From: Microbacterium sufflavum | GTDB lineage: Bacteria; Actinomycetota; Actinomycetes; Actinomycetales; Microbacteriaceae | Direction of reading: 5' to 3' | Assembly (NCBI RefSeq): GCF_023091155.1 | Contig: NZ_JAHWXK010000001.1 | Coordinates: 2,914,001 to 2,978,000, forward strand | Length of the DNA: 64,000 nt | Part shown: piece after piece, positions 1 through 9,425 of the stretch | Layout of the letters: each line of letters begins with the position of its first letter | Numbering within the stretch: the stretch's first letter is position 1 | Notes under the pieces: model-generated | What the model was told of the DNA's origin: nothing | Seen by the model: only the letters and a program-made list of their open reading frames with translations | Database searches by the model: none | Made by a program: the position numbers and the translations under genes

Positions 1-1
1 G

Positions 2-217
2 CAGGCGCTCAAGGCCCGCGAGGACGTCGACTGGAAGAAGAACAACCCCGAGACCAAGGCGCGCGCGAACGACATGAGCTCGCAGCTGCACGAGGCCATC
101 GAGAAGCTCGAGGCCGAGCTGGCCGCCGCGGAGAAGTCGGGCGACACCAAGGCCGCCAAGACCGCGGCTGACGCGCTCGAAGCCCGCCGCGCCTGGCTCA
201 ACGCCCTGGGCGGCTGA
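2..217 (+). CDS. DUF349 domain-containing protein, C-terminal fragment
   Basis: This is the 3' end of a gene that begins before the window; the open frame starts at base 2 and stops with TGA at 215-217. The 71 visible residues are rich in Lys, Glu and Ala and are predicted to be helical, with the motif EDVDWKKNNPETKARA followed by a long coiled-coil-like stretch ending in RRAWLNALGG. This matches the tail of actinobacterial DUF349 proteins as I know them. These have repeated helical DUF349 units and no settled biochemical role. The rel gene lies nearby, as is common for this family. The family call rests on pattern only. Confidence 0.7.
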   Translation, partial: QALKAREDVDWKKNNPETKARANDMSSQLHEAIEKLEAELAAAEKSGDTKAAKTAADALEARRAWLNALGG

Positions 218-278
218 CGCTATCCACAACCCGCGACGACCGCCACAGGAGCGGGATGCGCTGCGCCACACTGGCGTG

Positions 279-830
279 ATGCATCCCGCTCTTCTGTATC
301 TGCCCGGCGCACGGCTGAGTCTGCCGGAGCTCGCCGCCGCTCGACTCGACGGCCACGTCGTCGACCTCGGCGAGGCGTACATCCCGGCCGACCTCATCGA
401 GGGTGCGGACGTGCGTGCCGCGTCGATCGGGCCTCTCGTGCAGGACGGCGCCGCGGCCTGCGGCCCGACCGCCGCATGGATCCACGGCGCCGGAGACGCA
501 CCGCCGCCCGTGCATCACGTGAAGCGGTGCGTCGAGCGTCGCGTGCGCCCGCGTACGAGTGCCCGCCTGGTCTTCCACGACACCGTGCTCGCCGCCGCGG
601 ACGTCGTCGTGATCGGTGGCGTCGCCGTGTCGACGCCCGCGCGGACGATGGTCGACCTGGCGACGAGCCTGCATCGCGACCCCCGCGTGCTTCCCTGGAT
701 GGATGCCCTCGCCGTCGCCTGCCCGGCGGTGACCGCACAAGCCCTCGTCGAGCTGCGCGGGACCAGCCGTGTGCCGGGGAGCCGCGTCGGCATCGCCGCC
801 CTCGAGCGGGTCGCGCTCAGGACGAGGTGA
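279..830 (+). CDS. AbiEi-like antitoxin/regulator-family protein (hypothetical)
   Basis: A protein of about 183 residues with no signal peptide or membrane segment. The N-terminus (LPGARLSLPELAAARLDG) followed by LGEAYIPAD, then a middle section with TAAWIHGAGDAP and a later VSTPARTMVDLA segment, follow the plan of actinobacterial proteins annotated as type IV AbiEi-family antitoxin or regulator. No AbiEii nucleotidyltransferase toxin gene is adjacent, so a toxin-antitoxin role is not supported here. A GTG at 276 directly precedes the ATG at 279; I chose the ATG. The 3' end overlaps the convergent rel gene by 14 bases. Confidence 0.5.
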   Translation: MHPALLYLPGARLSLPELAAARLDGHVVDLGEAYIPADLIEGADVRAASIGPLVQDGAAACGPTAAWIHGAGDAPPPVHHVKRCVERRVRPRTSARLVFHDTVLAAADVVVIGGVAVSTPARTMVDLATSLHRDPRVLPWMDALAVACPAVTAQALVELRGTSRVPGSRVGIAALERVALRTR

Positions 831-3069
831 CGCGGTAGACGTCGTACACCGCGTCGATGCGCCGCACGGCGTTCAGCACGCGGTCCAGGTGCACGGCGTC
901 GCCCATCTCGAACACGAAGCGGCTCAGCGCCAGGCGCTCATCGGTCGTGCTGACCGTGGCGGACAGGATGTTGACGTGGTGCTCGCTCAGCACTCGAGTG
1001 ACATCCGACAGGAGCCCGGACCGGTCGAGCGCCTCGACCTGGATCTGCACGCGGAAGACGCTCTTGGTGGTCGGTGCCCAGGAGACCTCGACGAAGCGGT
1101 CCTGCTCGCCGCTCAGCGCCTTGACGTTGACGCAGTCGGCACGGTGGACCGAGACGCCGCTCCCCCGCGTGACGAAGCCCACGATCGGGTCGCCCGGCAC
1201 GGGGGTGCAGCACTTGGCGAGCTTGACGAGGATGTCGTTCGCCCCGCGCACGAGCACCCCGGAGTCGCCGCCGCGCGGCTCCCTGGTCTGCACGCTGCCC
1301 GGCAGATCGATCGCCCCGGTCGTCGTGTCGTTCGCCGCCACCAGGGCGGTGACCTTCTCGAGCACGGACTGCGTGGACACGTGTCCCTCGCCGACAGCCG
1401 CGTAGAGCCCGGACACGTCTTCGTAGTGCAGCTGGTGCGCGACCTCGGTGAACGAGTCCTGGTTCATCAGGCGCTGCAGCGGCAGGTTCTGTCGGCGCAT
1501 CGCCCGGGCGATCGCCTCCTTGCCCTGCTCGATCGCCTCCTCGCGACGCTCCTTCGTGAACCAGCCGCGGATCTTGTTCCGCGCCCGCGTGCTCTTGACG
1601 AAGCCGAGCCAGTCCTGGCTGGGGCCGGCGTCGGGGTTCTTCGACGTGAACACCTCGACGACGTCGCCGCTCTTGAGCTCCGACTCGAGCGGCACGAGGC
1701 GGCCGTTGACCTTGGCGCCCATCGTGCGATGGCCGATCTCGGTGTGCACGGCGTAGGCGAAGTCGACGGGCGTCGCGCCGGCGGGAAGGCCGATGACCCG
1801 TCCCTTCGGCGTGAAGACGTAGACCTCCTTGGCTCCGATCTCGAAGCGCAGCGAGTCGAGGAACTCGCCGGGGTCCGCGGTCTCGGCCTGCCAGTCGGAG
1901 ATGTGCGCGAGCCACGCCATGTCGGTGTCGGAGGCGCGGACCTCGGCCTTGCCGCCGCCGTTCATCCGCTCCTTGTACATCCAGTGCGCCGCGACGCCGT
2001 ACTCCGCCTGCTGGTGCATCTCGTGCGTGCGGATCTGGATCTCCACCGTGCGTCCGGCCGGGCCGATCACGGTCGTGTGCAGGGACTGATAGAGGTTGAA
2101 CTTCGGGGTGGCGATGTAGTCCTTGAAGCGGCCGGGCAACGGCGTCCAGCGCGCGTGGATCGCGCCGAGCACGGCGTAGCAGTCGCGCACGGACGACACC
2201 AGCACGCGGATGCCGATGAGGTCGTAGATGTCGTCGAACTCGCGCCCCCGGATCACCATCTTCTGGTACACGGAGTAGAGCTGCTTCGGCCGGCCGACGA
2301 CCTTGCCACGGATCCGCAGATCCCGCAGGTCCTCGTCGATCTCCTCGATCACCTGGCCGAGGTACTTCTCCCGCTGCGGTGTGCGCTGGGCGATCAGGCT
2401 GTGGATCTCGTTGTAGATCTTCGGGTGCAGCACCGCGAACGAGAGGTCTTCCAGCTCCGACTTGATGGCCTGGATACCGAGGCGGTTGGCCAGAGGCGCA
2501 TAGATCTCCAGCGTCTCCTTCGCCTTCTTCGCCGCCTTCTCGGGCGGTACGAAGCCCCACGTGCGGGCGTTGTGCAGGCGGTCGGCGAGCTTGATCAGCA
2601 GCACGCGGATGTCCTTCGACATCGCCACGATCATCTTGCGGACCGTCTCCGCCTGTGCACTCTCGCCGTACTTGACCTTGTCGAGCTTGGTGACGCCGTC
2701 GACCAGCATCGCGACCTCGTCGCCGAATTCAGCGGTCAGGTCGGTCAGCGCGTAGCCGGTGTCCTCGACGGTGTCGTGCAGGAGGGCCGCGGCGATCGCG
2801 CGCGGGCCCAGGCCGAGCTCGGCGAGGATCTGCGCGACCGCCAGCGGGTGCGTGATGTACGGCTCGCCGCTCTGCCGCTTCTGCCCCTCGTGCTTCTCCT
2901 TCGCGACCGCGTAGGCCCGGGAGATGACGGAGAAGTCGCCCTTGGGATGATTCGCCCTGACCGTGCGGATCAGGTTGTCGAGATCGTTGATGCGGGACGC
3001 GCGAGAGAAGATGCGGGGCACGAGCCGTCGCAGACTCGAACCCTGCGACGCCGTCTGCGGCTCCGCCAT
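817..3069 (-). CDS. rel: Bifunctional (p)ppGpp synthetase/hydrolase Rel
   Basis: A 750-residue long RelA/SpoT homologue that makes and degrades the stringent-response alarmone (p)ppGpp in the cytoplasm. The N-terminal HD hydrolase carries His98-Asp99 in LLHDTVEDTG, so hydrolysis should be active. The synthetase domain (about 230-400) has RFKDYIATPK, the RxKD form typical of bifunctional enzymes rather than the ExDD form of monofunctional RelA. TGS, helical, zinc-finger-like (KCCTPVPGD) and C-terminal ACT domains follow. The length is normal. A strong Shine-Dalgarno GGAGGTGA precedes the ATG at 3069. It is transcribed away from secF with 67 bases between. Confidence 0.95.
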   Translation of the reverse strand: MAEPQTASQGSSLRRLVPRIFSRASRINDLDNLIRTVRANHPKGDFSVISRAYAVAKEKHEGQKRQSGEPYITHPLAVAQILAELGLGPRAIAAALLHDTVEDTGYALTDLTAEFGDEVAMLVDGVTKLDKVKYGESAQAETVRKMIVAMSKDIRVLLIKLADRLHNARTWGFVPPEKAAKKAKETLEIYAPLANRLGIQAIKSELEDLSFAVLHPKIYNEIHSLIAQRTPQREKYLGQVIEEIDEDLRDLRIRGKVVGRPKQLYSVYQKMVIRGREFDDIYDLIGIRVLVSSVRDCYAVLGAIHARWTPLPGRFKDYIATPKFNLYQSLHTTVIGPAGRTVEIQIRTHEMHQQAEYGVAAHWMYKERMNGGGKAEVRASDTDMAWLAHISDWQAETADPGEFLDSLRFEIGAKEVYVFTPKGRVIGLPAGATPVDFAYAVHTEIGHRTMGAKVNGRLVPLESELKSGDVVEVFTSKNPDAGPSQDWLGFVKSTRARNKIRGWFTKERREEAIEQGKEAIARAMRRQNLPLQRLMNQDSFTEVAHQLHYEDVSGLYAAVGEGHVSTQSVLEKVTALVAANDTTTGAIDLPGSVQTREPRGGDSGVLVRGANDILVKLAKCCTPVPGDPIVGFVTRGSGVSVHRADCVNVKALSGEQDRFVEVSWAPTTKSVFRVQIQVEALDRSGLLSDVTRVLSEHHVNILSATVSTTDERLALSRFVFEMGDAVHLDRVLNAVRRIDAVYDVYRVTSS

Positions 3070-3118
3070 CCACTCACCTCCGAATCAGACAATCCTACGC
3101 GTGCTGAGAGGGGGCGAG

Positions 3119-3133
3119 CCCCGCGCAGCGGGG
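3119..3133 (-). terminator. Short GC-rich hairpin after secF
   Basis: A perfect 6-bp stem (CCCCGC/GCGGGG) with a 3-base loop begins 3 bases beyond the secF stop codon. There is no T-tract, so intrinsic termination is uncertain. The hairpin lies between the secF end and the rel start. Confidence 0.3.
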
Positions 3134-3136
3134 GCG

Positions 3137-4126
3137 TCAGGCCTCGACGGCCGCCTTCTCGCGCGCCGCACGGATGCGGGCGTCGCGCTCCTTGATCTGC
3201 GGCTCGTTCTCGCGGAACAGCGAGTAGAGGGGTGCCGCGACGAACAGCGTCGAGTAGGTCGCCACGAGGATGCCGACGAAGATCGAGAGCGAGATGTCGG
3301 TCAGCGTCTCTGCACCCAGCCAGAACGCACCGATGAACAGGATCGCGCCCACCGGGAGCGCCGCCACGACCGAGGTGTTGATCGATCGGATCAGCGTCTG
3401 GTTCACCGCGAGGTTGACCGACTCGCCGAACAGGCGCGCGGTCTTCTCCCCGTCCTCCGTCGTGTTCTCCCGGATCTTGTCGAACACCACGGTGGTGTCG
3501 TAGAGCGAGTACGCCAGGATCGTGAGGAACCCGATCACCGCCGCCGGGGAGATCTCGAAACCGGCCAGGGCGTACACGCCCACCGTGATCACGAGCACGT
3601 CGAGCAGCCCGATGATCGCTGCGGCCGACATCTTCCAGGTGCGGAAGTAGATCGCCAGGATCAGGAAAGTCAGCGCGAGGAAGATCGCCAGACCCCACAG
3701 GGACTGCCGCGTCACGCTCTCACCCCACGCGGGACCGATGAACGAGGAGGTCACCGCGTCGGGCTCCACCTCGTACGCGTCGGCGAGAGCGCCGGCGACC
3801 TGCTGCGTCTCCGCCGCCGTCATCTGGTCGGTCTGGACCCGGATGTCCTGATCGTTCACGATGACGACCTTGGTCGCGGCGCCGGGCACCACGGACTGCA
3901 CGGCCTCGCTCGCGGTGTCCTGATTCAGCGTGGCCGGGGCGTTCACCGTGAACTGCGACCCGCCCGTGAATTCGATCGAGAACTGGATGGGACGGAACAG
4001 CGGCACGAGCGCGGATCCCACGACCAGCGCGATCGCGATGATGAACCACAGCCGACGGCGTCCGACGAACGGGAAGGAGGTCTTTCCCGTGTAGAGGTTG
4101 TTACCGAACTCGTTCATGGAAGCCAT
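3137..4126 (-). CDS. secF: Protein translocase subunit SecF
   Basis: A 329-residue inner-membrane protein of the SecDF complex, which uses the proton gradient to drive the late steps of Sec-dependent export. It has one N-terminal transmembrane helix, a periplasmic P1-type domain with the family motif IEFTGGSQF, and five C-terminal helices including the SecF signature SLYDTTVVFDKIRE, followed by LVNQTL-type and SIFVGI segments. The ATG overlaps the secD stop by one base (TGATG), which implies coupled translation. A second in-frame ATG lies three codons downstream. Length and domain order are normal. Confidence 0.95.
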   Translation of the reverse strand: MASMNEFGNNLYTGKTSFPFVGRRRLWFIIAIALVVGSALVPLFRPIQFSIEFTGGSQFTVNAPATLNQDTASEAVQSVVPGAATKVVIVNDQDIRVQTDQMTAAETQQVAGALADAYEVEPDAVTSSFIGPAWGESVTRQSLWGLAIFLALTFLILAIYFRTWKMSAAAIIGLLDVLVITVGVYALAGFEISPAAVIGFLTILAYSLYDTTVVFDKIRENTTEDGEKTARLFGESVNLAVNQTLIRSINTSVVAALPVGAILFIGAFWLGAETLTDISLSIFVGILVATYSTLFVAAPLYSLFRENEPQIKERDARIRAAREKAAVEA

Positions 4127-5856
4127 CAGGCGTCTCCCTCGCTTCCGCCCTTGGTCTGTTTCTCCGCGGCGAGGGCCTCGGCACGCTTGCGCTCTGCGAT
4201 GGTCTGACGGCGGTCCGCCTCACCGCGTGAGCGGGCGTTCTTCGCGCCGCGACCCGCCGATGCCGTCGCCACCTCGCGGTACTGCGACCGGCTCCGGTAC
4301 ACGGCCCCGAGTGCCGCCGGGTCGAGTCCGGAGAGCTTGTGGCCGCCGCCGAAGAAGCGCGTCCGCGCGAGGAGCTGCATCACCGGATGGGTGAAGATGA
4401 CGAAGATCATCACGTCGATGACGGTCGTCAGGCCGAGCGTGAACGCGAAGCCCTTCACCGTGGAGTCCGCGAGGATGTAGAGCACGACGGCCGCGAGGAT
4501 GTTGATCGACTTCGAGATGTAGATCGTGCGCTTCGCGCGACCCCACCCGTCCTCGACCGCCGCCGTGATCGACTTGCCGTCGCGCAGCTCGTCTCGGATC
4601 CGCTCGAAGTAGACGATGAACGAGTCGGCCGTGAAACCGATCGACACGATCAGACCCGCGACGCCCGCGAGCGACAGGCGGAACCCGATGCGCCACGCGA
4701 GGATGCAGATCACGATGTACGTCAGCACCGCCATCACCGCGATCGACGCGATGATCACCGTCCCGAGAGCGCGGTACGACAGCAAGGAGTAGACCGCGAC
4801 CAGCGCCAGACCGATCAGACCCGCGATGAGCCCGATCTGGAGCTGCTGCGTGCCGAGGGTCGCGGAGATCGTGTCGGAGCTCTGCACCTCGAAGCTCAAC
4901 GGCAGCGCACCGAACTTGAGCTGATCCGCGAGCGTCGTCGCGCTCTCCTGAGTGAAGCTGCCGGAGATGCTGGGCCGGCCGTCGAGGATCACGCCGTTCA
5001 TCCGCGGCGCACTGATCACGTCGCCGTCGAGCACGAACGCGAACTGGTCGCGGGGCGACAGACCGTCGATGCGGTTCTGGTTGAGGCGCGTGCTGACCTT
5101 GCCGAACGCGTCTGCGCCATCGCCGTTCATCGTGAGCTGCACGATCCAGGCGCCGCTCTTGGGGTCGCGGCCTGCCGACGCGTCGGTGATCGCGCGTCCG
5201 TCGAGCTCCATCGGGCCGAGGAGGAACTTCTGGGTGTCGTCCGGGGAGCAGGCGATGACCGGCTCGTCCTTCGGCGCACGCGACGGATCGTTGTCGGGGT
5301 TGGCGCAGTCGTAGGCCTGGAACTCCGCTGCCAGCTTCTCGGTCACCCACGACAGATCGCTCGCGTCGGTCGGCTCCGCCGTCGGAGTGGCGTTCAGGCC
5401 GGGGTCGGGGCTCGGGAACGGCGTGGAGTTGCCGTCGTCGCCCACGAACTCGGTGCTCGCCGCGGTCGTGTACAGGACCGGACGGAACTCGAGCTGCGCG
5501 CTGGACTGGATGCGCTCCCTGGTCTGCTCGTCGGCCTCACCCGGGATCTGGACGACGATGTTGCGGCCGCCCTCCGTGGTGATGTCGGCCTCGGCGACAC
5601 CCGAGGCATCCACGCGCTGGCGGATGATCGCCGCGGCCTGGTCGAGCTGCTCCTGCGACGGCGCTGCGCCGTCCTCGGTCTCGGCGCTGAGGATGATCTG
5701 CGTGCCGCCCTGCAGGTCGAGCGCCAGTTCCGGCGCCCACGAACTCTGCTTGAAGACGTACACACCCAGCGCGTTGATGCCGAAGAGCACGCCCGTCACG
5801 AGGAGCAGGCCGAGGAGGACCCGCCAGGCGTGACGGACAGGTGAAGATGAAGCCAC
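4126..5856 (-). CDS. secD: Protein translocase subunit SecD
   Basis: A 576-residue partner of SecF. After an N-terminal transmembrane helix (about 13-35) come the family motif LALDLQGGTQI, an extracytoplasmic domain, the DFG-like DGRPSISGSF region, and five transmembrane helices containing GLIVSIGFTADSFIVYFERIRDE, the conserved SecD TM4 segment with its proton-relay Asp. A Thr/Pro-rich insert (about 140-170) in the extracytoplasmic domain and a charged Lys/Arg/Glu-rich cytoplasmic tail are typical of Actinobacteria. It lies downstream of yajC in the usual yajC-secD-secF order. Confidence 0.95.
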   Translation of the reverse strand: MASSSPVRHAWRVLLGLLLVTGVLFGINALGVYVFKQSSWAPELALDLQGGTQIILSAETEDGAAPSQEQLDQAAAIIRQRVDASGVAEADITTEGGRNIVVQIPGEADEQTRERIQSSAQLEFRPVLYTTAASTEFVGDDGNSTPFPSPDPGLNATPTAEPTDASDLSWVTEKLAAEFQAYDCANPDNDPSRAPKDEPVIACSPDDTQKFLLGPMELDGRAITDASAGRDPKSGAWIVQLTMNGDGADAFGKVSTRLNQNRIDGLSPRDQFAFVLDGDVISAPRMNGVILDGRPSISGSFTQESATTLADQLKFGALPLSFEVQSSDTISATLGTQQLQIGLIAGLIGLALVAVYSLLSYRALGTVIIASIAVMAVLTYIVICILAWRIGFRLSLAGVAGLIVSIGFTADSFIVYFERIRDELRDGKSITAAVEDGWGRAKRTIYISKSINILAAVVLYILADSTVKGFAFTLGLTTVIDVMIFVIFTHPVMQLLARTRFFGGGHKLSGLDPAALGAVYRSRSQYREVATASAGRGAKNARSRGEADRRQTIAERKRAEALAAEKQTKGGSEGDA

Positions 5857-5911
5857 GTGTGTTCAGCTTTCTGGGAGGACGATGATCCGAGCGGCCACGA
5901 CGGCCGCTGTC

Positions 5912-6313
5912 TTACTTGTCGTCGGCGTCCCGTTCGAGACGGGCGCGGGTCTCCTCCGGCGTCTCCGTCGTGGGGGCGGCGGGCTCGTCGACGATGCGGT
6001 CATCCACGCCGTCCACGGGCGCCTCAACGATAGCGTCCTTCGGCTCGACGATGCGGAGGATCGCCTGGCTGTGCACCTCGATGACGGTGCCCGGAGCGAT
6101 CTCCACCAGGGCCGGCGCGTCCAGGTCGTCCGGGTCGAACGCCACGATCGTGCCGTAGATGCCGCCCTGCAGCAGGACCTTGGCGCCGGGAACCGTCTTG
6201 GTGGCCTTCTCCTCCTGCTCGGCCTTCATCTGCCTCGTCCGCTTGCGCGTGTTGAAGATCATGAAGATCAGGAGCACGGCCAGGAGGCCGAAGAGCACGA
6301 ATTCCATGGGCAT
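5912..6313 (-). CDS. yajC: Preprotein translocase subunit YajC
   Basis: A 133-residue single-pass membrane protein that accompanies SecDF in the translocase. The N-terminus is a hydrophobic helix (about residues 3-18, VLFGLLAVLLIFMIF), then the family motif NTRKRTRQMKAEQEEKA and the small domain GAKVLLQGGIYGTIVAFD. The tail is acidic and low complexity. It is the first gene of the yajC-secD-secF unit, with 55 bases to secD and 72 bases from the ruvB stop. Confidence 0.93.
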   Translation of the reverse strand: MPMEFVLFGLLAVLLIFMIFNTRKRTRQMKAEQEEKATKTVPGAKVLLQGGIYGTIVAFDPDDLDAPALVEIAPGTVIEVHSQAILRIVEPKDAIVEAPVDGVDDRIVDEPAAPTTETPEETRARLERDADDK

Positions 6314-6385
6314 GGGGAAGCGCCTTTCTCAGGTGCACGCACCAGCCATTGGGCGCACAGAGGTATCGGGGGAAGCCTTCAGCGA

Positions 6386-7411
6386 TTATAGGTCATCCAG
6401 CGTGAGCATCCCGTCGGGGTGCGCCACCCCGAGGTGCGCATACGCCTCGGGTGTCGCGACCCGTCCGCGCGGCGTGCGCCCCAGGAATCCGATGCGGACG
6501 AGGTACGGCTCGACCACGCTCTCCACGGTCTCGGCCTCCTCGCCCACCGCGACCGCGAGGGTGCTGAGACCCACCGGTCCCCCGCGGAAACGCCGGACGA
6601 GCGCGTCGAGCACCGCTCGGTCCAGCCGGTCGAGACCGATCGCGTCGACGTCATAGAGCTCCAGCGCCGCCCGCACGTCGTGCAGCGTCGCCGCACCGCC
6701 GCCGTGCACCAGCGCGTAGTCGCGCACGCGGCGCAGCAGGCGGTTGGCGATTCGGGGGGTTCCTCGAGATCGGCGCGCGATCTCGGAGAGGGCGTCGGTC
6801 GGAAGCCCGACCCCCAGCACCGACGCGGAACGCGCGATGACCTGCTCGAGCTCGCCCTCCTCGTAGAACTCGAGATGGCCGGTGAACCCGAAGCGGTCGC
6901 GGAGCGGATTGGGCAGCAGGCCCGAGCGCGTCGTCGCCCCGACCAGGGTGAACGGCGACAGCTCCAGGGGGATGCTCGTGGCGCCCGCACCCTTGCCCAC
7001 CATGATGTCGATGCGGTAGTCCTCCATCGCGAGGTAGAGCATCTCCTCCGCGGAGCGGGCCATGCGATGGATCTCGTCGATGAACAGCACCTCGCCCGGC
7101 ATCAGGCTCGACAGCAGAGCCGCGAGATCTCCCGCGTGCTGGATCGCGGGGCCGCTGGACATACGGAGCGGACGCTCGCTCTCGTGGGCGACGATCATCG
7201 CGAGCGTGGTCTTGCCGAGTCCCGGAGGACCCGCGAGCAGGATGTGATCGGCGGGTCGGGACTGCAGGCGCGCGGCCTCGAGCAGCAACTGGAGTTGGCC
7301 GCGCACCTTCTGCTGGCCCACGAAGTCGCCGAGGCTGGAGGGGCGCAGCGCGCCCTCGATCGCGAGCTCCGACTCGTCGGTGGGCTCGGTCGGGTCGAGC
7401 GGGTCAGACAC
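6386..7411 (-). CDS. ruvB: Holliday junction branch migration DNA helicase RuvB
   Basis: A 341-residue AAA+ motor that, with RuvA, drives branch migration at Holliday junctions. It has a Walker [10 protein letters not shown], Walker B LFIDEIHR, sensor GATTRSGLL and a C-terminal winged helix ending with the family pattern [16 protein letters not shown]. The open frame continues upstream, but the GTG at 7411 (encoding [10 protein letters not shown]) gives the normal family length and overlaps the ruvA stop by 8 bases. It is the last gene of ruvC-ruvA-ruvB. Confidence 0.96.
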   Translation of the reverse strand: MSDPLDPTEPTDESELAIEGALRPSSLGDFVGQQKVRGQLQLLLEAARLQSRPADHILLAGPPGLGKTTLAMIVAHESERPLRMSSGPAIQHAGDLAALLSSLMPGEVLFIDEIHRMARSAEEMLYLAMEDYRIDIMVGKGAGATSIPLELSPFTLVGATTRSGLLPNPLRDRFGFTGHLEFYEEGELEQVIARSASVLGVGLPTDALSEIARRSRGTPRIANRLLRRVRDYALVHGGGAATLHDVRAALELYDVDAIGLDRLDRAVLDALVRRFRGGPVGLSTLAVAVGEEAETVESVVEPYLVRIGFLGRTPRGRVATPEAYAHLGVAHPDGMLTLDDL

Positions 7412-8024
7412 GCGCCGATCCTCCCTGCGCCGGGCCGAGCAGGGCGAGCGTGCGCCGCAGCAGCGACGCGACCGACGCCCGCTCGGCTTCGGTCGCCGCG
7501 GCAGCGGTCTCGGTCGCCGCCTCGGCGGCCACCTTCTCCGACCACCCGAGACCCACGAGCGCGGCGGCGACCTGCGACACGATGTCACTCCCCCCCGAGG
7601 CCTGCGTCGCGGCCGGGGCGGCAACGGCGTGCACCTTCCCCGCGAGCTGCACCACGATGAGCTTGGCCGTCTTGGGCCCGATGCCGGACACACGCCGGAA
7701 CGGGGCGTCGTCCTCGGCGGTGACGGCCTCGGCGATCTGGTCCGTCGTCAGATGCGACAGCACGCCCAGCGCCGACTTCGGCCCCACGCCCGTCACGCTG
7801 AGCAGCAGCGTGAAGATCTCCAGCTCCGCCCGATCGGCGAAGCCGAAGAGCGAGAGGGCGTCCTCGCGCACGATCAGGCTCGTGTGCAGGCGCAGCTTCT
7901 CCCCCACCGTCGCCGTGTGCGCGACATCGGCGGGGACGGCGACCGCGAAGCCCACGCCACCCACGTCGATGACGACCTGGTCCGGCGTCGTGTGCAGCAC
8001 GGTGCCGTGCAGAGAGGAGATCAT
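7404..8024 (-). CDS. ruvA: Holliday junction branch migration complex subunit RuvA
   Basis: A 206-residue DNA-junction-binding subunit. The OB-fold N-terminus is [26 protein letters not shown]. The helix-hairpin-helix pair is visible as [15 protein letters not shown] and [17 protein letters not shown], and domain III follows after a flexible Ala-rich linker (about 135-155). A good Shine-Dalgarno GGGAGGATG overlaps the start. Nine bases separate it from the ruvC stop, and an SOS-type palindrome lies just upstream inside the end of ruvC, so ruvAB may have its own damage-inducible promoter. Confidence 0.95.
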   Translation of the reverse strand: MISSLHGTVLHTTPDQVVIDVGGVGFAVAVPADVAHTATVGEKLRLHTSLIVREDALSLFGFADRAELEIFTLLLSVTGVGPKSALGVLSHLTTDQIAEAVTAEDDAPFRRVSGIGPKTAKLIVVQLAGKVHAVAAPAATQASGGSDIVSQVAAALVGLGWSEKVAAEAATETAAAATEAERASVASLLRRTLALLGPAQGGSARV

Positions 8025-8033
8025 CCTCCCAGC

Positions 8034-8618
8034 CTAGGAGGTCGCTCGCACATATGTTCGAGCGACACGCTCCGCGTCCGCCCAGGCCCGCTGCGCGGGG
8101 GTCAGTCCGCCCGCCGCACCGCCGGCGCGGGGTGCCCCGCGGCGCCAGGCGTGACACAGGGCGATCGCGAGAGCGTCCGCGGCGTCCGCCGGCTGCGGCG
8201 GCGCATCCAGACGCAGGATGCGGGCGATCATCGCCTGCACCTGCCTCTTGTCGGCGGAGCCGTAGCCCGTGACGGCCGCCTTGACCTCGCTGGGCGTGTG
8301 GGTCGCCGCGGGAAGCCCTGACTCGGCGGCGATGAGGAGCGCGACCCCGCTCGCCTGCGCCGTGCCCATCACCGTGTGGCTGTTCTGTTGCGCGAAGACG
8401 CGCTCGACCGCGACCGCGTCAGGGCGGTGCTGGGCGATCGCCTCGCGGATCCCGGCGGCGACGACCGCGAGTCGCTCGCCGATCGGCGCATCGATCGCCG
8501 AGCGGATCACACCGACGTGCACGAGGGTGCCCCGGCGGGCCCGGTCGACGTCGACGATCCCGACACCGCAGCGGGTGAGTCCCGGGTCGATGCCCAGCAC
8601 GCGGATGGTCGACGTCAC
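8034..8618 (-). CDS. ruvC: Crossover junction endodeoxyribonuclease RuvC
   Basis: A 194-residue Holliday junction resolvase of the RNase H-like fold. The first catalytic Asp is in VLGIDPGLTRCG near the start, the second acidic residue is Glu in AVERVFAQQN, and the final Asp pair lies in DAADALAIALCHAW. All expected carboxylates are therefore present. It heads the ruvC-ruvA-ruvB unit downstream of yebC, a common actinobacterial order. The last 30 or so bases of the gene contain the palindrome proposed as a LexA site for ruvA. Confidence 0.95.
   Translation of the reverse strand: MTSTIRVLGIDPGLTRCGVGIVDVDRARRGTLVHVGVIRSAIDAPIGERLAVVAAGIREAIAQHRPDAVAVERVFAQQNSHTVMGTAQASGVALLIAAESGLPAATHTPSEVKAAVTGYGSADKRQVQAMIARILRLDAPPQPADAADALAIALCHAWRRGAPRAGGAAGGLTPAQRAWADAERVARTYVRATS
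8041..8066. promoter_or_regulatory. Probable LexA (SOS) box upstream of ruvA
   Basis: A 26-base inverted repeat with a single mismatched pair, centred at 8053.5. Its core, TCGCACATATGTTCGA (8046-8061), differs by one base from TCGAACATATGTTCGA, which fits the Gram-positive/actinobacterial LexA consensus CGAAC-N4-GTTCG. It lies 17-42 bases before the ruvA start, within the 3' end of ruvC. SOS control of ruv genes is well known; binding here is an inference from the sequence match and position. Confidence 0.7.
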
Positions 8619-8663
8619 CGTCCCAGGCTAGGCGCGGAACGTGCCCATCGAGGTCAGCCGCGC

Positions 8664-9425
8664 CTACGCGTCGTCGTTCTCGAGCTCCGCCTGGACCTCG
8701 GCCGACAGGTCGAAGTTGCTGAAGACGTTCTGCACGTCCTCGCTGTCCTCCAGCGCGTCGATCAGTCGGAACACCTTGCGGGCCGTGTCGGCGTCGATCT
8801 CGACCTTGAGGTTCGGCACGAACTCGACGTCGGCCGACTCGTACTCGATGCCCGCCTCCTGCAGCGCACTGCGCACGGCGACCAGGTCGCTCGCCTCGGT
8901 GATGACCTCGAAGCCCTCGGCGTGCGGCTCGATCTCCTCGGCCCCCGCCTCGAGCGCGGCCATCATCACGTCGTCCTCGGTCGTGCCCTCCGACCCGACC
9001 ACGATGACGCCCTTGCGACTGAAGTTGTACGCGACGCTGCCGGGGTCGGCGAGCGTGCCCCCGTTGCGGCTCAGCGCGGTGCGCACCTCGGCGGCGGCAC
9101 GGTTCTTGTTGTCGGTCAGACACTCGATCATGAGCGCCACACCGTTGGGGCCGTACCCCTCGTACATGATCGAGGTGTACTCGACGGCCTCGCCGCCGAT
9201 GCCCGCACCGCGCTTGATCGCCCGGTCGATGTTGTCCTTCGGGACGGAGGTCTTCTTGGCCTTGAGGACCGCGTCGAACAGGGTCGGGTTGCCCTGCAGG
9301 TCGGCGCCGCCGAGCTTGGCCGCGACCTCGATGTTCTTGATGAGCTTGGCCCAGGACTTGGCACGGCGCGCGTCGATGACGGCCTTCTTGTGCTTGGTCG
9401 TGGCCCACTTGGAATGCCCGGACAT
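8664..9425 (-). CDS. yebC: YebC/PmpR family DNA-binding transcriptional regulator
   Basis: A 253-residue TACO1/YebC family protein. The start [15 protein letters not shown] at 9425 is the invariant family N-terminus; the open frame extends 28 codons upstream but without similarity. Other family marks are [27 protein letters not shown] and [10 protein letters not shown]. Members bind DNA as regulators and some are linked to translation of proline-rich or hard-to-translate stretches; which applies here cannot be told. It precedes ruvC by 45 bases, the usual yebC-ruvCAB arrangement. Confidence 0.93.
   Translation of the reverse strand: MSGHSKWATTKHKKAVIDARRAKSWAKLIKNIEVAAKLGGADLQGNPTLFDAVLKAKKTSVPKDNIDRAIKRGAGIGGEAVEYTSIMYEGYGPNGVALMIECLTDNKNRAAAEVRTALSRNGGTLADPGSVAYNFSRKGVIVVGSEGTTEDDVMMAALEAGAEEIEPHAEGFEVITEASDLVAVRSALQEAGIEYESADVEFVPNLKVEIDADTARKVFRLIDALEDSEDVQNVFSNFDLSAEVQAELENDDA

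Noticed and set aside
769..3195. An 808-codon plus-strand frame opposite rel
   Set aside because: Composition is that of a shadow frame and rel is unmistakable on the other strand.
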